Source of the DNA: Streptomyces lydicus
GTDB lineage: Bacteria; Actinomycetota; Actinomycetes; Streptomycetales; Streptomycetaceae
Assembly (NCBI RefSeq): GCF_001729485.1
Contig: NZ_CP017157.1
Span: 5,890,001 to 5,954,000 of the forward strand
Direction of reading: 5' to 3'
DNA length: 64,000 nt
A model generated the notes under the pieces. The model saw only the letters and a list, made by a program, of their open reading frames with translations. It searched no databases and had not been told where the DNA came from. Positions 25,785 through 33,863 of the stretch are shown piece after piece (positions within the stretch are counted from its first letter, which is position 1; every line of letters begins with the position of its first letter). Made by a program: the position numbers and the translations under genes.

Positions 25785-26669
25785 GTGTCCGTAGGTCTCG
25801 GCCTTCCCATCGGCGACCCCGCCCAGCTGCTGAGCTGGGCCCGGCGCGCCGAAGCCACCCCCTTCAGCGCCGTCGCCCTGCTCGACCGGCTGGTGTTCGA
25901 CAACCCCGAGCCGCTGATCACGCTTGCCACCCTGGCCGGCGCCACGTCCCGGATCCGGCTGCAGACCGAGGTGCTGCTCGCCCCGCTGCACCGCACCGCG
26001 CTGCTCGCCAAGCAGGCCGCCACCCTCGATCTGCTCTCCGGCGGGCGCTTCACGCTCGGCATCGGCATCGGCGGGCGCGAGGACGACTATCTGGCCGCCG
26101 GCGTCGACATCCGTACCCGGGGCCGCCGGCTCGACACGCAGTTGGCGGCCCTGCGGCGGATCTGGTCCGGTGCGCCGCTCTCCGCGGACGTCGGCCCGAT
26201 CGGTCCCGCCCCGGCACGGCCCGGCGGGCCCGAGGTGCTGTTCGGCGGGTTCGTGCCCGCCGTGGTGGAGCGCGTCGCCCGCTGGGGCGACGGCTTCCTC
26301 GGCGCCGCGCTGCCGCCCCGGCACATGGACCGGATGTTCCGGGACGTGGCGGCCGCCTGGTCCCGCGCCGGGCGCACCGGCCGGCCCCGGCTGCTGGCCC
26401 AGGTCAATGTGGCGCTCGGAGCGGAGCCCGTCCTGGCCCGCGCCCGCGCGGACCTGCGCGCGTACTACGGACCGGACAACGGCCACACCGAGCACATCGT
26501 GAACGGTCTCCTCACCACACCGGCGCGGATCCGCGCCGCGGTGGCCGAGTACCGGGCCATCGGCGCGGACGAGGTGATGCTCTACTGCTGGTCCCCGGAC
26601 CCGGACCAGGTCGAGCGACTCGCGGAGGCGGCGTTCGGGGCCGACGGCGCCCCGGCCGGCACGGACTGA
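25785..26669 (+). CDS. LLM-class F420/FMN-dependent oxidoreductase
   Basis: 294 residues, TIM-barrel luciferase-like monooxygenase fold. Typical segments are VGLGLPIGDPAQLLSWARRAE, LQTEVLLAPLHRTALLAKQAATLDLLSGGRFTLG spread over residues ~60-90, GIGGREDDYLAAGVD and VLFGGFVPAVVERVARWGDGF. The cofactor (FMN or F420) cannot be fixed by eye. GGAGGAG at 25773-25779 sets GTG 25785 as start over the in-frame ATG 25704. Confidence 0.88.
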   Translation: MSVGLGLPIGDPAQLLSWARRAEATPFSAVALLDRLVFDNPEPLITLATLAGATSRIRLQTEVLLAPLHRTALLAKQAATLDLLSGGRFTLGIGIGGREDDYLAAGVDIRTRGRRLDTQLAALRRIWSGAPLSADVGPIGPAPARPGGPEVLFGGFVPAVVERVARWGDGFLGAALPPRHMDRMFRDVAAAWSRAGRTGRPRLLAQVNVALGAEPVLARARADLRAYYGPDNGHTEHIVNGLLTTPARIRAAVAEYRAIGADEVMLYCWSPDPDQVERLAEAAFGADGAPAGTD

Positions 26670-26696
26670 CGGGCCGTCATCTTTCCTGCCCCGTCC

Positions 26697-26736
26697 GCGG
26701 CCCCGCCCGTGCCCGGTGCGGCGCGGGCGGGGCCGC
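26697..26736. terminator. Strong bidirectional hairpin
   Basis: A perfect 13-bp stem (26697-26709 with 26724-26736) and 14-nt loop fill the gap between the LLM gene and the stop of the opposing STAS gene. Confidence 0.75.
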
Positions 26737-27072
26737 TCAGGAGCGGGTGGCCGCGCCGCTGTCGGGGAGCAGGGTGAAGACCTGGTCGAGGCCGACGATG
26801 CGCAGCACGCGCCGGGTGTTGGCGGGGACGGCGGCCAGGGCGATGTCCGCCCGGGCGGCGTGCGCGTGGTTGCGGGCGGCGATCAGGGCGGTGATGCCGC
26901 TGGAGTCGCAGAACTCCATGGCGGCCAGGTCCAGTACCAGGCACTGGCCCGGCTGGAGGGTGCGGGCGGCGACCAGTTCGCGCAGCTCGGCGGCGTGCGC
27001 GTGGTCGAGGTCGCCGGCGATCTCCAGGACGGGACCGGTCGCGGCGTCTCGGACGGTGATCTGCAAGCTCAT
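26737..27072 (-). CDS. STAS-domain anti-sigma factor antagonist (RsbV-like)
   Basis: 111 residues, a single STAS domain. The phosphorylatable serine lies in FCDSSGITALI (DSSG at 56-59). Such proteins bind an anti-sigma kinase when unphosphorylated. ATG 27072 overlaps the stop of the PP2C phosphatase gene (ATGA), so this is probably the direct substrate of that phosphatase. No anti-sigma kinase or sigma factor lies nearby, so the partner must be coded elsewhere. Confidence 0.92.
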   Translation of the reverse strand: MSLQITVRDAATGPVLEIAGDLDHAHAAELRELVAARTLQPGQCLVLDLAAMEFCDSSGITALIAARNHAHAARADIALAAVPANTRRVLRIVGLDQVFTLLPDSGAATRS

Positions 27073-28382
27073 CGGGTGTTCTTCGCGGCGGGGACGGGGG
27101 CGGGGGCGGCGGTCCCGGGTTCGGCCGGGACGCCGAGGGCGAGCAGCGCGGTGTCGTCGTCGAGCCCGTCGCCGAAGCCGTCCAGCAGACCGATGAGGGC
27201 GCGGATGACGGCCTGCGGGGGCTTTCCGGCGTGGCCGGCGGCGAAGGCGCGCAGCGCCTCGTCACCGTACAGGGCGGTCCGGTCCGCGCCGGTGCGCGCT
27301 TCGGTGAGCCCGTCGGTGTAGAGCAGGAGCGTGTCGCCCGGGGCGAGCGTGGTGGTGGCGGTGGTGAAGCGCGGGGCGGGCAGGATGCCGACCAGCAGGC
27401 CGCCGGGGGTGGGCAGGAAGTCGCTGGTGCCGCCGGAGCGCAGGACCAGCGCCGGGGGGTGTCCGCCGGAGGCCAGGCTCACGCTGACGTGGCCGCTGTC
27501 GGGGTCGGGTTCGACGACGCCGAAGATGGCGGTGCAGTAGCGCGGGTCGCCGCCCGAGTAGCGCTCGTGCAGCACCGTGTTGAGGGTGGACAGCGCGGCG
27601 ACCGGGTCGGGGTCGTGGAGGGCCGCGGCGCGCAGGGTGTAGCGGGTCAGCGAGGTCACCGCCGCGGCCTTGGGGCCCTTGCCGCACACATCGCCCAGGA
27701 AGAACGCCCAGCGCTTGCCGTCCACGGCGAACACGTCGTAGAAGTCGCCGCCGAGCTGGTCGGGGGACGCCGTGTGGTAGTGCGCGGCCGTCTCCAGGCC
27801 GGGCACCTCGGCCAGCGTCGAGGGCAGCAGGGACTGCTGGAGCGCGGCCAGGGCGTCCTGCAGCCGGGCGCGGTCGGCCTCGGCCTGCCGCGCGGCCTCC
27901 TCGGCGGCCCGCCGGGCGCGCAGCAGCTCCTCCTCGTAGGCGCGGCGGTCGCGGGCGTCGAAGAGGGTGGTGCGGATCAGCAGCGGCTCACCGGTGCTGC
28001 CGTGCTTGACCGCGGAGGACACCAGGACCGGCACCCGGGCCCCACCTGCCTGCTTGATCTCCAGGGCTATCCCGCTGATCTCGCCCTGCATGCGCAGCAG
28101 CGGCGCGAAGTGCGTCTCGTGGTAGAGCTTGCCGCCCACGGTCAGCAGGTCGGTGAACCGCATCCGGCCCACCACCTCGTCCCGCTCCCTCCCGAGCCAG
28201 TTCAGCAGCGTGGTGTTGAGCTTGACGACGGTGCCGTCCATCAGCGTGGACAGATAGCCGCACGGCGCGGTCTCGTACAGCTCCTCGGCGCTGTCCTCCA
28301 GCAGCGCCGCGAACGCCGCGTCCGGTGACCGCGCGTCATCCGCGCCCTGCGGGTCGGGCTCCTGCCCGATCCGGCACATCAT
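27069..28382 (-). CDS. rsbP: PAS-PP2C phosphatase, RsbP-like
   Basis: 437 residues. Residues ~32-145 form a PAS domain (APCGYLSTLMDGTVVKLN; WLGRERDEVVGRMRFTDLL). Residues ~146-188 are a heptad-rich coiled coil (YEEELLRARRAAEEAARQAE). Residues ~192-415 are the SpoIIE-type PP2C domain with GGDFYDV (211-217) and GDVCGKG (230-236), and DDDTALLALG near the end. PAS, coil and PP2C in this order match B. subtilis RsbP. ATG 28382 overlaps the hydrolase stop; ATG 28379 is equally possible. The C-terminal ~20 residues are Pro/Ala-rich. Confidence 0.88.
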   Translation of the reverse strand: MMCRIGQEPDPQGADDARSPDAAFAALLEDSAEELYETAPCGYLSTLMDGTVVKLNTTLLNWLGRERDEVVGRMRFTDLLTVGGKLYHETHFAPLLRMQGEISGIALEIKQAGGARVPVLVSSAVKHGSTGEPLLIRTTLFDARDRRAYEEELLRARRAAEEAARQAEADRARLQDALAALQQSLLPSTLAEVPGLETAAHYHTASPDQLGGDFYDVFAVDGKRWAFFLGDVCGKGPKAAAVTSLTRYTLRAAALHDPDPVAALSTLNTVLHERYSGGDPRYCTAIFGVVEPDPDSGHVSVSLASGGHPPALVLRSGGTSDFLPTPGGLLVGILPAPRFTTATTTLAPGDTLLLYTDGLTEARTGADRTALYGDEALRAFAAGHAGKPPQAVIRALIGLLDGFGDGLDDDTALLALGVPAEPGTAAPAPVPAAKNTR

Positions 28383-29191
28383 GTTCGTCCGGCCAGGAAG
28401 GCGGTGAGGGCCTCGTTGGTGGCCTCGGGGGCGGACAGCTGCGGGCAGTGCCCGGTGGCGTCCAGGGTGACCAGCGTCGAGCCGGGGATCGACCGGTGCA
28501 CGAAGGCGCCCACCTCCCGTGGGGCGATGACGTCCTCGGTGCACTCCAGCACCAGCGTCGGGACCGCGACGCTCTTCAGGTCGTCGCGGGAGTCCGACAG
28601 GAAGGTGGTGCGGGCGAAGACGCGCGCCATCTCCGGGTCGGTGGCACAGAAGCTGTTGGTCAACTCCTCGGCCAGTTCGGGGCGTTCGGGGTTTCCCATG
28701 ATCACTGGCGCCATCGCGGACGACCAGCCCAGGTAGTTCGAGTCCAGCGACGCCAGCAGCTCGTCGATGTCCTGCTCGTCGAACCCGCCGCGGTAGCCCT
28801 CGTCGTCGATGTAGCGCGGGGACGGGGCGACCATCACCAGTGCCCCGATGCGCTCCGGTGCCTGCCGGGCGGCGAGCACTCCGGTCATCGCGCTGACCGA
28901 GTGCCCCACGAACACCGCGTCGCGCAGGTCGAGCGCCTCGCACACCTCCACCACGTCGCGGGCGTAGCCGTCCAGGGACGCGTAGCGCTCCGCCGAGAAC
29001 GCGGAGAGGTCCGAGCGGCCCGAGCCGACGTAGTCGAACAGCACCACCCGGTAGCGCTCGGCGAGGGCCGGCACGGTCAGGCGCCACATGTTCTGGTCAC
29101 AGCCGAACCCGTGGGCCAGCACCACCGCAGGCCCGTTCGGGTTGCCGGTGACGGTGACGTTGTTCCTGCGGAGGATGTCCATGCGCGTCAT
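28379..29191 (-). CDS. rsbQ: RsbQ-like alpha/beta hydrolase
   Basis: 270 residues, about the length of B. subtilis RsbQ. Segments AHGFGCDQNMWR, VLFDYVGSGRSDL, YARDVVEVCEALDL and DEGYRGGFDE closely follow RsbQ. The triad is Ser98 (VGHSVSA), Asp220 (CTEDVIAP) and His248 (TGHCPQL), almost the same numbering as RsbQ. RsbQ is needed with RsbP to sense energy stress and is related to the plant KAI2/D14 receptors; its small hydrophobic ligand is not settled. First gene of the three-gene coupled unit. Confidence 0.88.
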   Translation of the reverse strand: MTRMDILRRNNVTVTGNPNGPAVVLAHGFGCDQNMWRLTVPALAERYRVVLFDYVGSGRSDLSAFSAERYASLDGYARDVVEVCEALDLRDAVFVGHSVSAMTGVLAARQAPERIGALVMVAPSPRYIDDEGYRGGFDEQDIDELLASLDSNYLGWSSAMAPVIMGNPERPELAEELTNSFCATDPEMARVFARTTFLSDSRDDLKSVAVPTLVLECTEDVIAPREVGAFVHRSIPGSTLVTLDATGHCPQLSAPEATNEALTAFLAGRT

Positions 29192-29340
29192 CCTGCCAGG
29201 TCCCGGCCCCTGCCGACCCCGTGGAGCACCCGGTTCCGCGCCGGCCGGGAGTCGGGTGCGCGGGCGGCTGCCGTCACCCGTTCGGAGCGCTGCCGTCGCC
29301 GCCGCGCCGGTCCGGGCCTAGCGTCCGGAGGGGACCCGTG

Positions 29341-29367
29341 CCTCCCGGGGCGCGCGGCACCGGGAGG
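29341..29367 (+). promoter_or_regulatory. Hairpin that includes the sortase RBS
   Basis: CCTCCCGG (29341-29348) and CCGGGAGG (29360-29367) pair perfectly over 8 bp. The right arm contains the Shine-Dalgarno sequence GGGAGG, 6 nt before the sortase ATG at 29374. Translation should be low unless the stem is opened. Confidence 0.6.
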
Positions 29368-29373
29368 TGAGCG

Positions 29374-30066
29374 ATGAGCCCCACGGAGCAGCCGGGGGCG
29401 CCGCAGCAGGCCGAGGCGTCCGCGCCGGCGCCGGCCGCCGCGGGCCGGCCCCGGTGGGGTGTGCTCGCCGTGGTCGGCCTGGCCGGCTTCGGCATGCTGC
29501 GGCACGGGCTGTCCGACGAGGCGGACGGGCCCCCGCAGCCGGGCGCCGCCGTCTCCCTCTTCCCCGGTGACGCCCCGCCCGCCGGCCCGCCCCCGGCGCC
29601 GCTGCCCCGCTCCGCGCCCTCCCGCGTGACGATCCCCTCGCTCGCGGTGTCCGCCCCGGTGCTGCCGCTGGGCCTGGACCGGGACGGCTGGATCGAGGCC
29701 CCGCCGGCCGAGGACCCCGATCTGGCGGGCTGGTACGAAGGCGCGCCGTCGCCGGGCGAGCGCGGCACCGCCGTCCTCGTCGGACACGTCGACAACCGCA
29801 GCGGGCCGGCCGTCTTCTACGGTCTGGGCGCCCTGGAGAAGGGCCGGATGATCCGGGTGACCCGCGAGGACGGGCGGACCGCGGTCTTCGAGGTCTACGG
29901 CGTCCAGGTCTTCGACAAGCGGAACTTCCCCGCCCGCAAGGTCTACGCCGACACCGGGCGCCCCGAACTGCGCGTCCTGACCTGCGGCGGCAGCTACTCA
30001 CCGGACACCGGTTACGCGGGCAATGTGGTGGTGTTCGCCAGGATGACAGCCGGGCCGGCCACCTGA
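29374..30066 (+). CDS. Class F sortase
   Basis: 230 residues. One membrane segment at ~27-45 (WGVLAVVGLAGFGMLRHGL), a Pro-rich stalk (~50-80), then the sortase barrel from RVTIPSLAVSAPVLPLGL. Catalytic His lies in VLVGHVDNRSGPAVFYGLG and Cys in RVLTCGGSY; the Arg lies in the last strand (VVVFARM). Class F enzymes of actinobacteria cleave or join cell-wall proteins; no LPXTG-like substrate gene is seen beside it. Confidence 0.92.
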   Translation: MSPTEQPGAPQQAEASAPAPAAAGRPRWGVLAVVGLAGFGMLRHGLSDEADGPPQPGAAVSLFPGDAPPAGPPPAPLPRSAPSRVTIPSLAVSAPVLPLGLDRDGWIEAPPAEDPDLAGWYEGAPSPGERGTAVLVGHVDNRSGPAVFYGLGALEKGRMIRVTREDGRTAVFEVYGVQVFDKRNFPARKVYADTGRPELRVLTCGGSYSPDTGYAGNVVVFARMTAGPAT

Positions 30067-30270
30067 TCCGGCCACCGCGCGGCGCCCGCCCACCCGGCCC
30101 GCGGCCGCCACTCCCGCACAGCCGGCCGCCGGGCGGAGCGCGACATTCCACACGGTGAGCCGATGTCTCACGATCCGGACGCCCCGGAACGGTCCGGCAG
30201 CCACCACCCCCGCCCGGGCGCCGCCGGGCCGGGCCCCGGGGGCCCCGCCCCGGTGTGATGTGCTGGCCGC

Positions 30271-30870
30271 ATGAGCATCTCGGTCACCACCTGGTACCTC
30301 GAACAGACCTCGCGAACCGACGTGCCGCCCACGCAGGAGCCGCCGGCCGAACAGGGCGTCCGTATCGTCCGGTCCGAGGCGCCCTCGCCGGAATTCAGCC
30401 GTTTCCTCTACACGGCGGTCGGCGGGGACGTGACCTGGACCGACCGGCTGACGTGGCCGTACGCACAGTGGGCGGAGTACCTCGGGCGGCCGGGCGTGGA
30501 GACCTGGGTGGCGTACGAGCGCGGCACGCCCGCCGGCTTCATCGAGCTCGCGGCCGGGCCGGACGGCTCCGTGGAGATCGTCTACTTCGGGCTCGTCCCG
30601 GCCTTCCGGGGGCGCCGGATCGGCGGCCACCTGCTGGCGTACGGGACCGAGCGGGCCTGGGACCTGGCCGAACGGTGGCCGGGCCACCCCCCGACGAAGC
30701 GGGTCTGGGTGCACACCTGCAGCAAGGACGGCCCGCACGCGATGGACAACTACCGGCGGCGCGGATTCCGGGTGTACGACACCACGGTGACCGAGGAGCC
30801 GGACGTGCCGACTCCGGGCCCCTGGCCAGGCGCGGGACCGCGCACGCCGGACGCGGACGGAACGCCGTAG
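30271..30870 (+). CDS. GNAT-family N-acetyltransferase
   Basis: 199 residues. The acetyl-CoA site is VEIVYFGLVPAFRGRRIGGHLLAYGTERAW (motif A, with RGRRIGG); NYRRRGFRVYDTT is the usual C-terminal motif. N-terminal ~40 residues and the last ~25 are low-complexity Pro-rich. The substrate is unknown. Confidence 0.9.
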   Translation: MSISVTTWYLEQTSRTDVPPTQEPPAEQGVRIVRSEAPSPEFSRFLYTAVGGDVTWTDRLTWPYAQWAEYLGRPGVETWVAYERGTPAGFIELAAGPDGSVEIVYFGLVPAFRGRRIGGHLLAYGTERAWDLAERWPGHPPTKRVWVHTCSKDGPHAMDNYRRRGFRVYDTTVTEEPDVPTPGPWPGAGPRTPDADGTP

Positions 30871-30901
30871 CCCTCCCCGGGGGCGTGACCCACACCACAC
30901 C

Positions 30902-30918
30902 GTCTCGCAGTGCGGGAC
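30902..30918. promoter_or_regulatory. Near-perfect palindrome upstream of the cys leader
   Basis: GTCTCGCA (30902-30909) and TGCGGGAC (30911-30918) form an inverted repeat with one mismatch around a single G. TATTCT at ~30930-30935 could be a -10 box just downstream. A repressor or activator site for the sulfur genes is inferred. Confidence 0.5.
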
Positions 30919-30980
30919 GATGATGTCCGTATTCTGGATGACGGTGGACTGGCCGGAGAGCGACATGCCAGGCTTCCGTC

Positions 30981-31064
30981 ATGTCTCGAGCTGGAATTGC
31001 CTTGGTGAGTCGGCGGCACGTCGACCTCGGCCGCATGTCCAGCGCCATTTGTCGGGCAGGCTGA
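30981..31064 (+). CDS. Sulfur-operon leader peptide (27 aa)
   Basis: A 27-codon ORF whose core RRHVDLGRMSSAIC matches the short actinobacterial leader peptides placed before sulfur-assimilation genes and annotated as putative leader peptides. The single Cys codon is the 24th of 27. The RBS is poor: GGAGAG lies 20 nt upstream. A hairpin (31077-31095) begins 12 nt after its stop. Together with the location 213 nt before cysI this suggests that translation of the Cys codon senses cysteine or cysteinyl-tRNA supply and controls read-through. Confidence 0.75.
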   Translation: MSRAGIALVSRRHVDLGRMSSAICRAG

Positions 31065-31076
31065 GGCTGTACCCAG

Positions 31077-31095
31077 GCGGGGCCCGTGGCCCCGC
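31077..31095 (+). promoter_or_regulatory. Attenuator-like hairpin after the leader peptide
   Basis: GCGGGGCC (31077-31084) and GGCCCCGC (31088-31095) form a perfect 8-bp stem with a 3-nt loop, 12 nt past the leader stop and ~180 nt before cysI. The remaining leader to 31277 shows no other obvious stem. Confidence 0.5.
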
Positions 31096-31277
31096 ACAGC
31101 ACCCAGCACCACCGATCACCCCGCCGTCCCCCTCGTCGCGGACGCGCCGAGACCCCCTTGCCCAGCAGACCTCCGACGCGTCGCCCACGCGCCGCTCTTC
31201 GGTGTGTCCGCACAGGTCAGCACGGGTCTCCGGCGCCGGTCCCGACCCCTTGAGCCCGCCCAGAAGGACGTACATCC

Positions 31278-32975
31278 ATGGCCGCCACCCCGGAATCCCC
31301 CGCAGCCGCCACGACCCGCCGCAAGGCCGGACGCCACCGCGGCGAGGGCCAGTGGGCCGTAGGTCACTTCACGCCCCTGAACGGCAACGAGCAGTTCAAG
31401 AAGGACGACGACGGTCTCAACGTCCGGACACGCATTGAGACGATCTACGCCAAGGCCGGCTTCGACTCGATCGACCCCAACGACCTGCGCGGGCGGATGC
31501 GCTGGTGGGGCCTGTACACCCAGCGCAAGCCCGGCATCGACGGCGGCAAGACCGCGGTCCTGGAGCCGGAGGAGCTGGAGGACAAGTACTTCATGCTGCG
31601 GGTCCGCGTCGACGGCGGGCAGCTGACCGTGGCGCAGCTGCGCGCCATCGGCGAGGTCTCCGACCAGTACGCCCGCGGCACCGCGGACATCACCGACCGG
31701 CAGAACATCCAGCTGCACTGGATCCGCATCGAGGACGTCCCCGCCATCTGGGAGAAGCTGGAGGGCGTCGGCCTCTCCACGACCGAGGCGTGCGGCGACT
31801 GCCCCCGAGTCATCATCGGCTCCCCGGTGGCCGGGATCGCGGCGGACGAGATCATCGACGGCACTCCGGCCGTGGACGAGATCCACCAGCGCTACATCGG
31901 CAGCAAGGAATTCTCCAACCTGCCGCGGAAGTTCAAGACCGCGATCTCCGGTTCGCCGGTGCAGGACGTGGTCCACGAGATCAACGACGTGGCGTTCGTC
32001 GGCGTCGTCCACCCCGAGCACGGCCCCGGCTTCGACCTGTGGGTCGGCGGCGGCCTGTCCACCAACCCCAAGCTCGCCCAGCGCCTGGGCACCTGGGTCC
32101 CGCTCGACGAGGTGCCCGATGTGTGGGCCGGGGTGGTCGGGATCTTCCGCGACTACGGCTACCGCCGGCTGCGCAACCGCGCCCGGCTGAAGTTCCTGAT
32201 GGCCGACTGGGGCCCGGCGAAGTTCCGCCAGGTGCTGGAGGACGAGTACCTGGAGCGCAAGCTGGTCGACGGCCCGGCGCCGGAGCAGCCGCTCTCGAAG
32301 TGGCGCGACCACATCGGTGTGCACCCGCAGCAGGACGGCCGTTTCTACGTGGGCTTCGCCCCGCGCGTCGGCCGGGTCGACGGCACCACCCTCACCAAGG
32401 TCGCCGAACTCGCCGGCGCGCACGGCTCCGACCGGCTGCGCACCACCGTCGAGCAGAAGATGATCATCCTCGACGTCGCGCAGGACCAGGTCGACTCGCT
32501 GGTCGCCGGGCTGGAGGCGCTGGACTTCCAGGTCAACCCGTCGCCCTTCCGGCGCGGCACGATGGCCTGCACCGGCATCGAGTTCTGCAAGCTCGCGATC
32601 GTCGAGACCAAGGGCCGCGGCGCGTCCCTCATCGACGAACTGGAGCGCCGGATGCCGGACTTCCAGGAGCCGATCACCATCAACCTCAACGGCTGCCCCA
32701 ACGCCTGCGCCCGCATCCAGGTCGCGGACATCGGCCTCAAGGGCCAGCTGGTGCTCGACGAGGACGGCCGGCAGGTCGAGGGCTACCAGGTCCACCTGGG
32801 CGGCGCGCTGGGCCTGGAGCCCGGCTTCGGCCGCAAGGTCCGCGGCCTGAAGGTCACCGCGGACGAACTGCCCGACTACGTCGAGCGGGTGCTGCGCAAC
32901 TTCGAGGCGCAGCGCGAGGACGGCGAGCGCTTCGCCACCTGGGCCGCCCGTGCGGAAGAGGGTGCCCTGAAGTGA
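31278..32975 (+). CDS. cysI: Ferredoxin-type assimilatory sulfite reductase
   Basis: 565 residues, two ferredoxin-like/siroheme half-repeats. The 4Fe-4S/siroheme ligands are Cys431, Cys437 (ACTGIEFCKLA), Cys473 and Cys477 (NGCPNACAR). Tyr80 (WWGLYTQRKPG) and Cys172 (TEACGDCPR) are 92 residues apart, the same spacing as the Tyr69-Cys161 cross-linked pair of M. tuberculosis NirA, which acts as a sulfite reductase. It reduces sulfite to sulfide with six electrons. The stop overlaps the next start (GTGA). ATG 31278 has AAGGA ~10 nt upstream. Confidence 0.95.
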   Translation: MAATPESPAAATTRRKAGRHRGEGQWAVGHFTPLNGNEQFKKDDDGLNVRTRIETIYAKAGFDSIDPNDLRGRMRWWGLYTQRKPGIDGGKTAVLEPEELEDKYFMLRVRVDGGQLTVAQLRAIGEVSDQYARGTADITDRQNIQLHWIRIEDVPAIWEKLEGVGLSTTEACGDCPRVIIGSPVAGIAADEIIDGTPAVDEIHQRYIGSKEFSNLPRKFKTAISGSPVQDVVHEINDVAFVGVVHPEHGPGFDLWVGGGLSTNPKLAQRLGTWVPLDEVPDVWAGVVGIFRDYGYRRLRNRARLKFLMADWGPAKFRQVLEDEYLERKLVDGPAPEQPLSKWRDHIGVHPQQDGRFYVGFAPRVGRVDGTTLTKVAELAGAHGSDRLRTTVEQKMIILDVAQDQVDSLVAGLEALDFQVNPSPFRRGTMACTGIEFCKLAIVETKGRGASLIDELERRMPDFQEPITINLNGCPNACARIQVADIGLKGQLVLDEDGRQVEGYQVHLGGALGLEPGFGRKVRGLKVTADELPDYVERVLRNFEAQREDGERFATWAARAEEGALK

Positions 32976-33154
32976 GCGAGCGAGCGGCGCCGTTCCACTG
33001 CCCGTACTGCGGGGACGAGGACCTGCGGCCTTCGGAGGAGGGCCACGGTGCCTGGGAATGCCGGTCCTGCAGCCGGGCGTTCCGGCTGAAGTTCCTGGGC
33101 CTGCTGGCTCCCGGGGCCACCGGGCCCGCCGCTTCCGACGGAGGTACCCCGTGA
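32972..33154 (+). CDS. 60-aa zinc-ribbon protein between cysI and cysH
   Basis: 60 residues with CPYCGDEDL and CRSCSRAF, a clean CxxC-CxxC zinc ribbon; the C-terminus is Ala/Gly-rich. GTG 32972 overlaps the cysI stop, and its own stop overlaps the cysH start (GTGA on both sides), so it is firmly inside the operon. A role as a redox or assembly partner of sulfite reductase is inferred only from position. Too short for many gene callers. Confidence 0.82.
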   Translation: MSERAAPFHCPYCGDEDLRPSEEGHGAWECRSCSRAFRLKFLGLLAPGATGPAASDGGTP

Positions 33155-33840
33155 CCACCACCACCGACCTTCAGCACCTCGCCGAGCAGGCGGGACGTGA
33201 CCTGGAGGACGCGTCCGCCCTGGAGATCCTGACCTGGGCCGCCGAGACCTTCGGTGCGCGCTTCTGCGTCACCTCCTCGATGGAGGACGCCGTCGTCGCG
33301 CACCTGGCCTCGCGGGCCTTCCCGGGCGTGGACGTGGTCTTCCTGGACACCGGCTACCACTTCCCGGAGACCATCGGGACGCGGGACGCGGTGGCCGAGG
33401 TGATGGACGTCAACGTCATCACCCTGACGCCGCGGCAGAGCGTGGCCGAGCAGGACGCCGAGCACGGGCCGAAGCTGCACGACCGCAACCCCGACCTGTG
33501 CTGCGCGCTGCGCAAGGTCAAGCCCCTCGAAGAGGGCCTGACCGGCTACGACGCCTGGGCGACGGGCCTGCGCCGGGACGAGTCGCCGACCCGGGCGAAC
33601 ACCCCGGTCGTCGGCTGGGACGCCAAGCGGCAGAAGGTGAAGGTCTCCCCGATCGCCCGCTGGACGCAGGCCGACGTGGACGCGTACGTCGCCGAGCACG
33701 GCGTGCTCACCAACCCGCTGCTGATGGACGGCTACCCCTCCGTCGGCTGCGCGCCCTGCACCCGGCGGGTGCTGGAGGGCGAGGACGCCAGGGCCGGCCG
33801 CTGGGCCGGGAGCAACAAGACCGAGTGCGGGCTGCACTGA
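33151..33840 (+). CDS. cysH: 4Fe-4S adenylyl-sulfate (APS) reductase
   Basis: 229 residues. Cys117-Cys118 (DLCCALRK) and Cys200/Cys203 (GCAPCTRR) are the cluster ligands that mark APS rather than PAPS reductases; Cys226 in TECGLH is the catalytic cysteine. It makes sulfite and AMP using thioredoxin. GTG 33151 has GGAGG 6 nt upstream. The stop shares one base with an in-frame ATG of the cysC frame. Confidence 0.95.
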   Translation: MTTTTDLQHLAEQAGRDLEDASALEILTWAAETFGARFCVTSSMEDAVVAHLASRAFPGVDVVFLDTGYHFPETIGTRDAVAEVMDVNVITLTPRQSVAEQDAEHGPKLHDRNPDLCCALRKVKPLEEGLTGYDAWATGLRRDESPTRANTPVVGWDAKRQKVKVSPIARWTQADVDAYVAEHGVLTNPLLMDGYPSVGCAPCTRRVLEGEDARAGRWAGSNKTECGLH

Positions 33841-33863
33841 TGACAGAGCATCAGGAGATATCC

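Noticed and set aside
30920..31438. 172-codon ORF starting in the cys leader region
   Set aside because: It runs out of frame into cysI and is Arg/Pro/Ser-rich; the short conserved leader peptide is in a different frame.
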